A DNA stretch of 54,872 bases from WHTX01 sp038255145 (GCA_038255145.1 JBBSLP010000040.1:1-54872); one strand, 5' to 3'; counted from the stretch's first letter, positions 8,628 to 16,937 are shown. A program made the numbers and translations. Notes: generated from the sequence alone by a model not told the origin.

Positions 8628-9499
8628 GACAGACCTGCTCCCGGCACCCGCACGTCGGAGACCACCACCCGGCCCGTGCGCTGGCTGGTGACCTGCTCGA
8701 GGGACTCGTAGCGGGCCAGCAGGCTGAACAGGGTGCGACCCTGGGGGCCGCCCAGGGCGCAGGCGTAGCAGGCCAGGTCGAACTGCACCCGTTGCAGCAC
8801 GTCACCCCCCTGGCGCACCCGCACGCAACGGGCGCCACCGGGATCGGCGTACCAGATGGCCCCCTCGGCATCGAGGCAGATGCCGTCGGGCATGCCGTCG
8901 AGGTCCGCCCACGTGCGCCGGTCCGACAGGGTGCCGTCGGGGGCGATGTCGAAGGCGGTGAGGCGGCCGGCCATGGACTCGGCCACCACCAGGGTGCTGC
9001 CCCCGTCGGTGATGACCGAGCCGTTGGGGAACTGCATGTCCCGGGCCACGATCTCGAAGCTGCCATCCGCTCGGACCAGGACGATGTCGGCCGGGGCCGG
9101 CCCGGTACCCGAGTGGAAGTCGAAGCCGAAGTGGCCCACGTAGGCGTTGCCCGCCGCATCCACGACCATGTCGTTGAGGTCGAAGGCGATCAGCTCGGAC
9201 AGGTCGGCGTGGGTGCTCGAGGTGCCGTCGGCCTCGAGGCGCAGGATGCGCCGGTCGGTCATGGACACCACCAGCAGCCGACCATCGGGCAGCCAGCCCA
9301 GGCCCGACGGCTTGCCCGGCACCTCGCACACGACCTCGGTGCCGGCCGTCCCTCCGGACTCCGCCGTCTGGTTGGCCAGGTCACCGGCACCTTCGGACAG
9401 GACCAGCACCTGGTTGGCGTGCATGTCCGACAGCCACAGGCGGCCGTCGTGCCACCGGGGACCCTCGCCGAACGCCAGCCCGCTGAGCACTTCACGCAT
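8624..9499 (-). CDS. SMP-30/gluconolactonase family beta-propeller lactonase
   Basis: A 291-residue six-bladed propeller of the SMP-30/LRE family. The divalent-metal ligands can be picked out: Glu in AFGEGPRWHDGRLWLSD near residue 12, Asn in DLNDMVVD and FPNGSVI, and Asp in DGMPDGICLD near 206. Members hydrolyse lactones or esters, usually with Ca2+ or Zn2+. Here it is embedded between an LLM oxidoreductase (12 nt upstream) and a CoA-transferase (4-nt overlap). A fitting idea is that a Baeyer-Villiger-type LLM makes a lactone, this enzyme opens it, and the CoA-transferases activate the acid. That order is inference. Confidence 0.85.
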   Translation of the reverse strand: MREVLSGLAFGEGPRWHDGRLWLSDMHANQVLVLSEGAGDLANQTAESGGTAGTEVVCEVPGKPSGLGWLPDGRLLVVSMTDRRILRLEADGTSSTHADLSELIAFDLNDMVVDAAGNAYVGHFGFDFHSGTGPAPADIVLVRADGSFEIVARDMQFPNGSVITDGGSTLVVAESMAGRLTAFDIAPDGTLSDRRTWADLDGMPDGICLDAEGAIWYADPGGARCVRVRQGGDVLQRVQFDLACYACALGGPQGRTLFSLLARYESLEQVTSQRTGRVVVSDVRVPGAGLS

Positions 9500-9511
9500 G
9501 CGCGTCTCCCC

Positions 9512-10399
9512 CTAGACCAGCTCGACGAGGCCGTCGACCGAAGCGGTGACGGCGTCGAGCCTCGCGAGCGTGCGTGCTGCGTCGTGGCGGTGCAAGGTCG
9601 GAGCCCCGAAGATCAACCGATCCAGGCCCAGGGTGGCGTAGCCCTCGAGCGCCTCCCGATCCGGTTCCGTCCACACGTAGAGGTCGATGGCCACGGCGTC
9701 GGGCTCGCGCCCGGCCTCGACCACCAGGTCACGGAAGCGGCGCACGGCACCGGCCACGTCGACCTGACCGGCCCCGTCGAGCAGCACGCTGTCGAGGGGG
9801 CACCAACGGTCGGCGTAGGCGGCGGCGTGGGCCGTGCCCAGGGGCCCGGCCCCACCCATGGCCACGGGGATGGCCCCCCGCACCGGCTTGGGGTAGGCCC
9901 AGGCCGGGGGGAAGTTGTCCCACCGGCCCTGGAAGGACGGCTGGTCCTCGCCCCACAGCACCCGCAGGGCGGCGATCCGCTCCCGCAGCGCCTGGTACCG
10001 CTGGGCGAAGGGCACGTCGGGGCGGTGGTCCTCGAACTCCTCACGGTTCCACCCCACCCCCACCCCCAGGATCATCCGGCCCTCGGACAACACGTCGAGG
10101 GTGGCCGTCTGGCAGCCCAGAGTGAGCAGGTCGTGCTCGAGGACCAGGCTCACCCCCGTGGCCAGCACCAGCTTGGTGGTGGCCCCCGCGGCGATGGCCA
10201 GGGAGGTGAAGGGATCCATCATGTGCAGGTAGCCGTCGGGCAGGTCCTGGCCGTCCATGTACGGCGTGTCCCGGCTGATGGGGATGTGGCTGTGCTCGGG
10301 CATCCACATGGAGTCGAAGCCCCGGGCCTCGAGCTCTCGGGCCAGGACGTCGGGACGGATGCCGTCGGCGGTGTTCAGGGAGACGTAGCCCAGTCGCAC
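9512..10399 (-). CDS. LLM-class (F420-type) oxidoreductase
   Basis: A 295-residue luciferase-like protein: LARELEARGFDSMWMPEHSH, ATTKLVLATGVSLVLEHDLL, TLDVLSEGRMILGVGVGWNREEF and PVAMGGAGPLGTAHAAAYAD. The GVGVGWNREEF motif and length match the TIGR03619/F420-dependent LLM group. The start is 13 nt after the transporter lipoprotein stop and its end is 12 nt before SMP-30, so it is the second gene of the operon. Cofactor F420 rather than FMN is likely but cannot be proven from sequence. Confidence 0.85.
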   Translation of the reverse strand: MRLGYVSLNTADGIRPDVLARELEARGFDSMWMPEHSHIPISRDTPYMDGQDLPDGYLHMMDPFTSLAIAAGATTKLVLATGVSLVLEHDLLTLGCQTATLDVLSEGRMILGVGVGWNREEFEDHRPDVPFAQRYQALRERIAALRVLWGEDQPSFQGRWDNFPPAWAYPKPVRGAIPVAMGGAGPLGTAHAAAYADRWCPLDSVLLDGAGQVDVAGAVRRFRDLVVEAGREPDAVAIDLYVWTEPDREALEGYATLGLDRLIFGAPTLHRHDAARTLARLDAVTASVDGLVELV

Positions 10400-10412
10400 G
10401 GTGGGTCCCGCC

Positions 10413-12040
10413 TCAGCCGCAGCTGGCGCTGGCCGAGGACCAGGCGCACGGCGGGGTCGTGCCCGAGATGTCGATGATGCCCTCGACGACCCAGGACTGG
10501 GTGGCCGAATCCCACCGGGAGATGTCCGAGCCCTCGGTGAAGTAGGCGTCCTTGTTGCCGTCCATGTTGAACTTGATGCCCGTCAACAGGGTGGGCTGGG
10601 TCATGTCGAGCGTGCGCAGGGCGACGATGAAGTTGGGCCGGGTCAGGCCGCCCTTCAGCTCGCCGGCGATCTGGATGGCCTGCATGAGGCCCCAGCTGGT
10701 GTTGAAGCCCGAGCCATAGAGCGACGACAGCTTGTAGTCGATGCCGGCCTTGGCCAGCTCGCCCCGGGCCCAGGAGATGTAGGCGTCGCCGTCGTTCTTG
10801 GTGGCGTTGAAGTCGACGTAACCGCCGCCACTCACCCGCCAACCGTCAGACGCCGACCCGTCGCCCCCCACGGCCGCGGTGTTGACGAAGGGGGTGTTCT
10901 TGCAGCCCAGGGGTAGCAGTTGGTACTTCGTGGCCTGCTTGAGGCCGTTCTGGGCCGCCTCGAGGATGGCCTGGGTGCAGGCGGCACCACCCACCATGCC
11001 GATGAAGATGTCGGGGTCCGTCGCCGCCAGGGTCGTCATCGGGTCCTTGAGGGTCGGTGTCTGGCCCTCGATGACCTCACTGGTGTACTTGATGCGGTCC
11101 TTGTGGGGCGACTGGGCGATGAAGGCCTTGAAGCCGTTCTCGTACGACGAGCCGTTGTCGTCGTTGCTGCGGATGGCGGCGACCTTGATGTCGCCAGGGA
11201 ACTCGTCGATGTGCTGCTCGATGAACGTGCCCCAGATGACCGCTTCGGTCGTCGTGGTCAGCTGCATGCCCGTGCTCCACGGGTGGTTCACCGGATCACC
11301 CATGGCCGGATGGCCGTTCATCTCCAACGGCTCGGGGATGCAGCGCTGGTTGAGCTTGCCCTGGACCTTCAGTGCGCCCGATGCCCCCAGGGAGAACACG
11401 GCGAAGACGTGCTCCGAGTCGATGAACTCGTCGATCAGGGGGATGGTGCGGGCGGGGTCGAGCCCGTCGTCACGGGCGATGTAGTCGATGGTCCGGGTCC
11501 TGCCCTCGGAGTCGGTGAAGCCGCCCTTGGCGTTGTAGTACGCCATGTTGACCTCGATGCCCCGGGCCATGGCGCCATAGGCGGCGTAGGACCCGGACTG
11601 GGCGATGGTCTGATCTGACCGATCTTCACCGAGGTGTCGGTCATGCCCTCGGTCGGGCTCCACCCCGCCGGGCACGCCGACAGGTCGATCTTGAAGCCTT
11701 CGGGCCCGGTCACCGTCTTGCCGTCGGCCGAGGTGCCCCAGCCGTTGTCCTCGATGCGCTCGACGGTGGCGGCGCGCTGCTCGGCCCACAGGGCCTCCCA
11801 CGCCTCCATGCTCTGGGGACCTTCGTCGGCCGGCACCGTGGTCGAGGTGGCGAGCTGGTTGGCCACGCCCGACTTCACGCCCGAGTCGATGGTGCCCGTG
11901 GACTGGGCGTCGTCGCTGTCGGAACCGCCACAGGCCGCGGCCAGGAGCGATGCCGCCGCCAGGACCGCCACCAACCCACCCGTGCGCCCGTGGTGTCGCT
12001 GTCCCCCACGGTGTCGCTGGCGCGTCGAAACACCCCTCAT
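10413..12040 (-). pseudogene. ABC transporter substrate-binding lipoprotein (Peripla_BP_6/LivJ type), frameshifted
   Basis: The ATG at 12040 (AGGGGGG upstream) opens a lipoprotein signal peptide with LLAAAC lipobox, Cys37, followed by a linker and MTDTSVKIGQ. The frame is then lost and resumes one register over as TIAQSGSYAAYGAMARGIEV, continuing through GYVDFNATKNDGDAYISWARGE to the stop at 10413. The joined protein would be about 540 residues and would bind a small organic substrate. The break is a tandem TCTGA duplication at 11609-11618 (TCAGA on the coding strand); removing one copy restores VKIGQTIAQSG. No permease or ATPase genes are next to it. Either inactive, phase-variable or a sequence error. 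Confidence 0.85.
11609..11618 (-). repeat. 5-bp tandem duplication (TCAGA x2 on coding strand) causing a frameshift
   Basis: The plus strand reads TCTGATCTGA. One unit keeps the substrate-binding protein in frame, two units shift it by +2. The repeat falls in a well-conserved region of the protein, so it is not a natural linker. Confidence 0.8.
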
Positions 12041-12093
12041 GAGCCCCCCCTGATCCTCACCGTCATCCCCCGACGACGGTCGTACTCCGATCA

Positions 12094-12107
12094 ATGAGTG
12101 TACTCAT
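12094..12107. promoter_or_regulatory. GntR/FadR-type operator palindrome at the operon promoter
   Basis: ATGAGT-GT-ACTCAT is a perfect 6-bp-arm palindrome 54 bp upstream of the lipoprotein ATG. On the minus strand it contains TACACT, a TANNNT -10 box, with TTGTGG 18 bp further up as a -35 candidate. The core TGAGTRTRCTCA also occurs upstream of the adjacent GntR-family regulator gene, so it is the probable binding site of that protein. Confidence 0.65.
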
Positions 12108-12139
12108 ACAGCGAAAGTGGCCACAATTGCCCGCCAGCC

Positions 12140-12195
12140 AGCTGTCCCCGCTCAGCGATCCCAGCTCAGCTGTCCCAACTCAGCTGTCCCAACTC
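12140..12195. repeat. 14-bp tandem repeat, four copies, at the 3' end of the regulator gene
   Basis: Four head-to-tail copies close to AGCTGTCCCAACTC (the last two identical) run through the stop codon of the GntR-family regulator and into the intergenic gap. The unit is not a multiple of three, so gain or loss of a copy inside the gene would alter the C-terminus. Confidence 0.85.
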
Positions 12196-13037
12196 ACGAG
12201 GGCATCGAGGATCTGGGGGTAGTCGTGCTCGGCGATGGCCATCCACCCCTCGAGGTTGGCCTTGAGCAGGCGGGCGGCCCGCTCGCCGTCGCCGGCCACC
12301 ACCGCTTCGGCCACCTGGCGGGCGACCCAGGCTCCCTCCCGACGCTGGGGCACACCGACGAGGAAGCGGTCCATGTGGCGTCCGAACACCTCGGTCAGGG
12401 TGCTGATGAGGAAGACCATGATGGGGTTGCCCGAGGCCTCGGCCACGATCATGGTCATGTGCGTCAGCCGGTAGAGCTGGGTGGCGTCGCTGGCCGGCTG
12501 GCCGCCGTCGTCCCACAGCTGGGCGATGCGCCGCCGGGCCTCGTCGTCGGCCGCGGTGGCCGCCTGGGCGTAGATGGCGGGCTCGATGGCGATGCACGTG
12601 CGCAGCAGGTCGCGATAGGTGCATCGGGTGACCTGGAAGAACAGGGTGGCCATGCGGGCGAAGTCCTCGCCCGTGGGCTCGCGCACGATGGCCCCGCCGT
12701 CCCGGCCCGGGCGCAGCTGGAGGATGCCCGCCACCTCGAGGAGCCGGAAGGCCTCGCGCAGGGTGGCCCGGGACACGGCCATCTGGTCGACGAGCTGGGC
12801 CTCGTGGTCGAGGCGGTCGCCATCGCCGACACCGTCGGTGACGATGCGGTCGATCAGCTGGCGGGCCACGACCTCGGCCTTCTTCTGCATGCGGGGGTTC
12901 CGCGGCCGCGAGTTCTGTGCCTGGATGGGCAGGGCGTCGGCGACGTGAGAGATGCTGCCTTCGGGGATGCTGAGGTCGGGGGTGCCGCCGTCGGTCGTGG
13001 CCGGGGCCCCGCCTGCACCACCGCGCCGTTCGCCCAT
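12180..13037 (-). CDS. GntR-family (FadR/FCD-type) transcriptional regulator
   Basis: About 285 residues. A winged-helix DNA-binding part (about 45-115) shows ARQLIDRIVTDGVGDGDRLDHEAQL, then the recognition helix VSRATLREAFRLLEVAGILQLRPGRDGG. The C-terminal all-helical effector domain (FCD, about 130-275) has RTCIAIEPAIYAQAA and the metal/ligand-type histidines in YRLTHMTMIVAEAS. The first 45 residues are low-complexity and the true start may be later; ATG 13037 has AAGGAG close upstream. It precedes the catabolic operon in the same direction, and palindromes with the same core lie before both, so it probably represses both in the absence of a carboxylic-acid ligand. Confidence 0.87.
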   Translation of the reverse strand: MGERRGGAGGAPATTDGGTPDLSIPEGSISHVADALPIQAQNSRPRNPRMQKKAEVVARQLIDRIVTDGVGDGDRLDHEAQLVDQMAVSRATLREAFRLLEVAGILQLRPGRDGGAIVREPTGEDFARMATLFFQVTRCTYRDLLRTCIAIEPAIYAQAATAADDEARRRIAQLWDDGGQPASDATQLYRLTHMTMIVAEASGNPIMVFLISTLTEVFGRHMDRFLVGVPQRREGAWVARQVAEAVVAGDGERAARLLKANLEGWMAIAEHDYPQILDALVSWDS

Positions 13038-13102
13038 GGCTCCTTCGCCCCCGCTCGCACCTCGAAGCGGACAACCGGGTCCGTGGGGACCCCGCGACCC
13101 TT

Positions 13103-13114
13103 TGAGCATACTCA
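13103..13114. promoter_or_regulatory. GntR/FadR-type operator palindrome upstream of the regulator gene
   Basis: TGAGCATACTCA (minus strand TGAGTATGCTCA) matches the operator at 12094-12107 with consensus TGAGTRTRCTCA and embeds TATGCT as a -10-like box, 66 bp upstream of the regulator start. This suggests autoregulation. Confidence 0.6.
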
Positions 13115-13203
13115 GTGTGCCAGAAGCCGAACGCACCGTGGACGACCGGGGGGGGACGGAGCCGTCCCACCCGTCCCCGGCCGGGTTCGCGTACCTTCGG
13201 GAC

Positions 13204-13464
13204 ATGGCCGAGCCCGAACCGACACCCGCCGTCACGCCGACCGAGCCCCGAGACGTCGGGGTGTCCTCGCGTGAGCTGCGCACCGAGGAGATCGAACCCG
13301 CCCGCATGCTGGCCAACGACGTGCGCGAGGGCCTGTTGGCCGCCGGCTTCAGCGAGGAGGAGGTCGTCGACTGGGCCCGGGCCTACGTGGTCGAGGTGGG
13401 CGAGGGCACCACGGCCGACGAGCTCATCAGCTGGATCCGCAACCGGGAACAGCCCCGGGGCTGA
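13204..13464 (+). CDS. Small acidic conserved hypothetical protein
   Basis: An 86-residue protein, strongly acidic, with a disordered Pro/Glu N-terminus and a helical C-terminal half: LANDVREGLLAAGFSEEEVVDWARAY, then TTADELISWIRNREQ. I do not recognise a named family. The ATG at 13204 is 6 nt after TACCTT, so a leaderless transcript is likely. It is divergent from the GntR-family regulator and convergent with the winged-helix gene, whose stop is only 2 nt away. Third-position GC matches the genome, which supports it being real. Confidence 0.7.
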   Translation: MAEPEPTPAVTPTEPRDVGVSSRELRTEEIEPARMLANDVREGLLAAGFSEEEVVDWARAYVVEVGEGTTADELISWIRNREQPRG

Positions 13465-13466
13465 CC

Positions 13467-14666
13467 TCACCCCGGCGGGTCGCCGTCGTCGCGTCCGACG
13501 AAGCGGACCACGTCGGCCACCTCGCCGGCCAGTCCGTGGTCCAAGGCCTGGCGGTGCGCCGTGGTCAGGTCGTCGAACAGCTCCACGGTGACGGGCCCGC
13601 CGTCGGCACGGCCCTCGGTGCGCTTCGTCCGGCCGGTACTCGTCCGCGCCGTGCGTGTCCGGGCCGTGCGCGTCCCGGCCGCTCCGGGCGCCAATGACCA
13701 CGTGCCCACCACCACGCCGTCGACGGCCACCGTGGGAGCGATGAAGCCGCCGCCGGCGTTCACCGCCTTGGCGTGGGGTTCCGGCACGGCCAGGGCACGC
13801 TCCCGGTAGCCGAGCAGGTAGGCGTCGTAGCCGGCCAGCAGTCGCACCACGGGCGTACGTGCCGCCGCCGCCCGGCCCCGACCGAGCTGCCACAGCGGGC
13901 CCGATGTGCCCTCCACCTCGACCAGGTCGTCGGCCACCAGGGTCCAGGCCCGGCGGGCCTCGGTCACGGCCAGGCCCGACCACGCCGCCAGGTCCGGCGC
14001 GTCGCAGGGCCCGTGGCCGGCCAGGTGGCGACGGGCCAGCTCGGCCAGGGCGGCGTCACCGGTCGGGCCCGGCGGTGGTGGACCCCCCAGCCAGTCGGCC
14101 ACCAGCACCCAGGTGCGCTTGGCCCCCCGGTCGGGACCGTCGCACACGTCGCCGGCCAGGGCGGCCCGGGCCACCAGGTGGGGGAAGCGCTGCCCGGCGG
14201 TGTCGACGCCACCGGCCTCGAGATCCGCAGCCAGTTCGACCTTGGTGCGGGGGCCATCGGCCAGGACCGTGCGCAGCAGCCGACGGGCCCGCTTCCAGGT
14301 GTCCTCGTCCAAGCCGAGCTGGGTCCAGCGGCGGGCCAGGTGCAGCCGAGGTCCCAGCAGGTCGAGCACCCAGCCCACGTCCTCGGTGGCCAGCAGTTGC
14401 AGGGTGCCCCGCTGGGCCCAGGTGCGCACGACGGATCGCCCGGTGGTCCGGGCCGCCTCCACCCCGGCGGCGTCGACACCGGTCAACCGGGCCCGTACGG
14501 CCAGGGCGGCGGCGGCCGGTTCCTGGGACTGGATGGCGCCCACGGCCCGCACCGCCGCAGCCACGTCACCGCCCTCGCCCCGGGGAGCCAGACCCTGGGC
14601 CCGCCACCGTGCCGCCCGCACCCGGTGGGCGGCACGTTCCGCGGCGGGGTCAGCGCGGGCGGCCAC
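13467..14666 (-). CDS. Winged-helix DNA-binding protein, AlkZ/YcaQ-like
   Basis: A 399-residue protein of the winged-helix DNA-binding family PF06224, which includes the DNA glycosylases AlkZ and YcaQ. Visible marks are AVGAIQSQEPAAAALAVRARL near 40-60, VVRTWAQRGTLQLLATEDVGWVL near 80-100 and PVVRLLAGYDAYLLGYRER near 285. Members unhook interstrand crosslinks or remove alkylated bases; this actinobacterial branch is little studied. A repeat-rich insert of Arg/Thr (RTARTRTARTSTGRTKRT, near 345) comes from degenerate 15-bp DNA repeats and is probably a surface loop. Confidence 0.8.
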   Translation of the reverse strand: MAARADPAAERAAHRVRAARWRAQGLAPRGEGGDVAAAVRAVGAIQSQEPAAAALAVRARLTGVDAAGVEAARTTGRSVVRTWAQRGTLQLLATEDVGWVLDLLGPRLHLARRWTQLGLDEDTWKRARRLLRTVLADGPRTKVELAADLEAGGVDTAGQRFPHLVARAALAGDVCDGPDRGAKRTWVLVADWLGGPPPPGPTGDAALAELARRHLAGHGPCDAPDLAAWSGLAVTEARRAWTLVADDLVEVEGTSGPLWQLGRGRAAAARTPVVRLLAGYDAYLLGYRERALAVPEPHAKAVNAGGGFIAPTVAVDGVVVGTWSLAPGAAGTRTARTRTARTSTGRTKRTEGRADGGPVTVELFDDLTTAHRQALDHGLAGEVADVVRFVGRDDGDPPG

Positions 14667-14687
14667 GGCGCCAGCCTGCCGCCCGGA

Positions 14688-14852
14688 TCAGCGGGGCATG
14701 GGGTCGGGGATGGGCTCGGTGGGGGTGCCGGGCCCGGGCTCACCGGGGATGGGGGCGATGGGATCGCCGGGCAGGGGGTCGGGATCGGGCAGGGGCGGCG
14801 GCTCGGGCATGGGCATGGGGGTGGGGATGGGATCGGGGATGGGGATGGTCAC
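14688..14852 (-). CDS. Possible 54-residue Pro-rich small protein
   Basis: A GTG at 14852 has GAGGAG about 6 nt upstream and opens a frame of alternating Pro with Ile, Met, Asp and Glu (VTIPIPDPIPTPMPMPEPPP, continuing in the same style) that stops at 14688. Such PxP repeats occur in some secreted or cell-wall peptides, but there is no signal peptide. The frame may simply be a by-product of the G-rich DNA in which it lies. Confidence 0.25.
   Translation of the reverse strand: MTIPIPDPIPTPMPMPEPPPLPDPDPLPGDPIAPIPGEPGPGTPTEPIPDPMPR
14696..14850 (+). other. G-run-rich intergenic tract (quadruplex-prone)
   Basis: The 336-bp gap between the winged-helix gene and the divergent LLM gene contains about 150 bp with runs of three to five G separated by one to five bases on the plus strand (GGGGTCGGGGATGGG style). 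I see no conserved gene here apart from the doubtful Pro-rich frame. The tract lies upstream of both divergent genes. Confidence 0.6.
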
Positions 14853-15002
14853 GACGGGCTCCTCGGGGAGGTCCTGGGCAGGGTGCCCGCAGACTCGTGC
14901 CGCAGGGATACCCGCCCGGCCGCCGCGCACACGCCGAGCCACGGCGCCCGTCCGCCCCCCGGCGGGGGAAGGGCGACACGGGGGACGGTGTTCCCCCACA
15001 CG

Positions 15003-16085
15003 ATGGTCTCCAACGCACTCCCCTCCCCCGCCACGAGCGAAGGTCTGTCCCTCGAGGAAGCAACGCCCGGCGGGCGGGTCCCCCTGTCCGCCCTCGAGCT
15101 CGCCGTGGTGAGCGAGGGCCACACCAGTGCCGACGCCCTGGCCGGCGCCACCACCCTGGCCCGTCACGTGGAGGAGCTGGGGTTCGCCCGCTTCTGGGTG
15201 GCCGAGCACCACAACATGCCCAGCGTGGCCAGCACCACCCCCCCGGTGCTGATCGCCCACCTGGCGGCCAACACCGGGCGCATCCGGGTGGGCTCGGGCG
15301 GCGTCATGCTGCCCAACCACCCACCCCTGGTGGTGGCCGAGCAGTTCGCCATGCTCGAGGCCCTGCACCCCGGGCGCATCGACCTGGGCATCGGTCGGGC
15401 CCCGGGCACGGACGGGGCCACGGCCGCCGCCCTGCGCCGTTCCCGCGACGCCCTCGGCGCCGAGGACTTCCCCCGCCACCTGCTCGACCTCATGGGCCTG
15501 CTCGGTGACCAGCGGGCGCCCGAGGGCATGTGGGACCGCTTCTCGGCCACCCCGGTGGCGGCCACGTCTCCCGAGATCGCCCTGCTGGGGTCGAGCGGCT
15601 ACAGCGCGCAGTTGGCCGGCATGTTGGGCCTGCCCTTCGTGTTCGCCCACCACTTCGACATGGGTGGCACCTTCGAGGCCTTCGACCTGTACCGCCAGTC
15701 GTTCCAGCCCTCGGCCATCCTCGAGGAACCCCACGCCATCGTGACGGCCAACGTGCTGGCCGCCGAGACCGCAGAGCGGGCCGAGTGGCTGGCCGGGCCC
15801 GGTCGCATCATGCTGCTGGCCCGCCACACCGGGCGTTTCCTGCCCCTCATGTCCCCCGAGGCCTGCGCCGCCCACCCCGACATCGAACGGGCCACCCAGA
15901 TGCGTTCCAACCGCCTGGTGGGCACGGCCGAGCAGGTCGTCGCCGCCCTCGACGAGCTGGTGGAGCAGACCGGGGCATCCGAGCTCATGCTGAGCACGGT
16001 GGCCTACGACGTGACCGACCGCTGCGCCAGCATGGGCCTGGTGGCCCGGGCCTGGGGCCGGCACCCCGCCCCCGCCCCCGTCTGA
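15003..16085 (+). CDS. LLM-class flavin-dependent oxidoreductase (MsnO8-like)
   Basis: A 360-residue luciferase-like protein: LSALELAVVSEGHTSADAL, LARHVEELGFARFWVAEHHN, NTGRIRVGSGGVMLPNHPPLVVAEQF, HPGRIDLGIGRAPGTD and PEIALLGSSGYSAQLAGMLGLPF. This order is that of the MsnO8-like LLM subfamily, which uses FMN. I take the ATG at 15003; the frame is open far upstream but only with poor codon use. It stands alone between the G-rich tract and a convergent lipoprotein gene. Confidence 0.85.
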   Translation: MVSNALPSPATSEGLSLEEATPGGRVPLSALELAVVSEGHTSADALAGATTLARHVEELGFARFWVAEHHNMPSVASTTPPVLIAHLAANTGRIRVGSGGVMLPNHPPLVVAEQFAMLEALHPGRIDLGIGRAPGTDGATAAALRRSRDALGAEDFPRHLLDLMGLLGDQRAPEGMWDRFSATPVAATSPEIALLGSSGYSAQLAGMLGLPFVFAHHFDMGGTFEAFDLYRQSFQPSAILEEPHAIVTANVLAAETAERAEWLAGPGRIMLLARHTGRFLPLMSPEACAAHPDIERATQMRSNRLVGTAEQVVAALDELVEQTGASELMLSTVAYDVTDRCASMGLVARAWGRHPAPAPV

Positions 16086-16118
16086 CCCGTCGCCACCCGG
16101 CGGCCCCTTCTGACAGGT

Positions 16119-16158
16119 GAACGCATCCACCTACCGCACGGGTGGGTGGACGCGTCCG
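16119..16158. terminator. Bidirectional hairpin, related to one at 46827
   Basis: GAACGCATCCACCTACC pairs with GGGTGGGTGGACGCG around a short GCAC loop, in the gap between convergent LLM and lipoprotein genes. The same layout with similar flanks (GAACGCATC ... GGTGGGTGG ... GCGTCCG) recurs at 46827-46867. Confidence 0.55.
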
Positions 16159-16187
16159 GTTCGGTCGGCGTTCGACAGCGGGGAACC

Positions 16188-16937
16188 TCAGCCGAAGATG
16201 TTGGGCAGGTCGGCGCCGGGCTGGTAGCGGAACACGGGGGCGAGGTCGATGCCCCGGATGGTGCCGTTGGCGTGGTAGGCGAGGCCCCACTCGTCGATGA
16301 AGGACAGGTCGGGGAACACGCACAGGGCGACGATGATGTCGATGGGATCGGCCTCGTCGACCCAGCCGCCGCCGGCCGCCCCGGACCCGAAGGACGACGA
16401 CCCGCCCAGGTGGGCGCAGTTGAACGTGGCCGGGTTGCCGCCCGTCGTGCCCCCGTCGAAGGGGGGCTTGGCCAGGTAGGCCACCGACGCCATGGTGGGC
16501 TGCTCCGAGTACAGCGACACCAGGTCGACGTAGATGCGGGAGTCGTCGGCGTCGCCCAGGGTCTGGAAGCGGCACACCTCGGTGGCCCCACCGAGCTCGA
16601 GCCACGACGCCTGGTCGTTGTTGGTGCCGTAGTAGGGCCGACGATCCTGCACCGTCCCGCCGTTGGCCGCGCAGTACGCCCGGGCCGCGGCCAGGTCGAT
16701 GGACGAGGGTGGGGCATCGGGCGTGGTGGTGGCCGGCGTGGGCGCAGTGGTCGTGGGGGCGGTCGTGGGCGCCGGCGTCGTCGAGGTGGACGGCGCCGCA
16801 CCGGTGGTCGTGGCCGCAGCGGAATCGTCGCCACAGCCCGTGGCCGCACCCACCAGCGCCAGCACCAGGCCCAGCCCGGCCAACGAACGCAGCCCGGCCA
16901 ACGAACGCAGCCCTGCGCCCTTCCCGCCCTTGCTCAT
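16188..16937 (-). CDS. Secreted lipoprotein with Thr/Ala/Pro linker, unknown function
   Basis: A 249-residue protein with a lipoprotein signal peptide (lipobox ending at Cys35, ATGC), a Thr/Pro/Ala-rich linker to about residue 80, and a compact domain starting AARAYCAANGGTVQDRRPYYG with paired cysteines. The YC...GG start faintly resembles DUF333 domains, but I would not name it. A tandem 18-bp repeat (16873-16908) duplicates LRSLAG in the signal peptide; being a multiple of three, it keeps frame. GGGGAG precedes the ATG. Confidence 0.75.
   Translation of the reverse strand: MSKGGKGAGLRSLAGLRSLAGLGLVLALVGAATGCGDDSAAATTTGAAPSTSTTPAPTTAPTTTAPTPATTTPDAPPSSIDLAAARAYCAANGGTVQDRRPYYGTNNDQASWLELGGATEVCRFQTLGDADDSRIYVDLVSLYSEQPTMASVAYLAKPPFDGGTTGGNPATFNCAHLGGSSSFGSGAAGGGWVDEADPIDIIVALCVFPDLSFIDEWGLAYHANGTIRGIDLAPVFRYQPGADLPNIFG

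Noticed and set aside
10413..12040. Programmed ribosomal frameshifting in the substrate-binding gene
   Set aside because: There is no slippery heptamer; the shift is fully explained by a 5-bp duplication.
12166..13983. 605-codon minus-strand frame across the regulator and the winged-helix gene
   Set aside because: It crosses two well-supported genes in another register and is Arg/Gly/Pro-rich without motifs.
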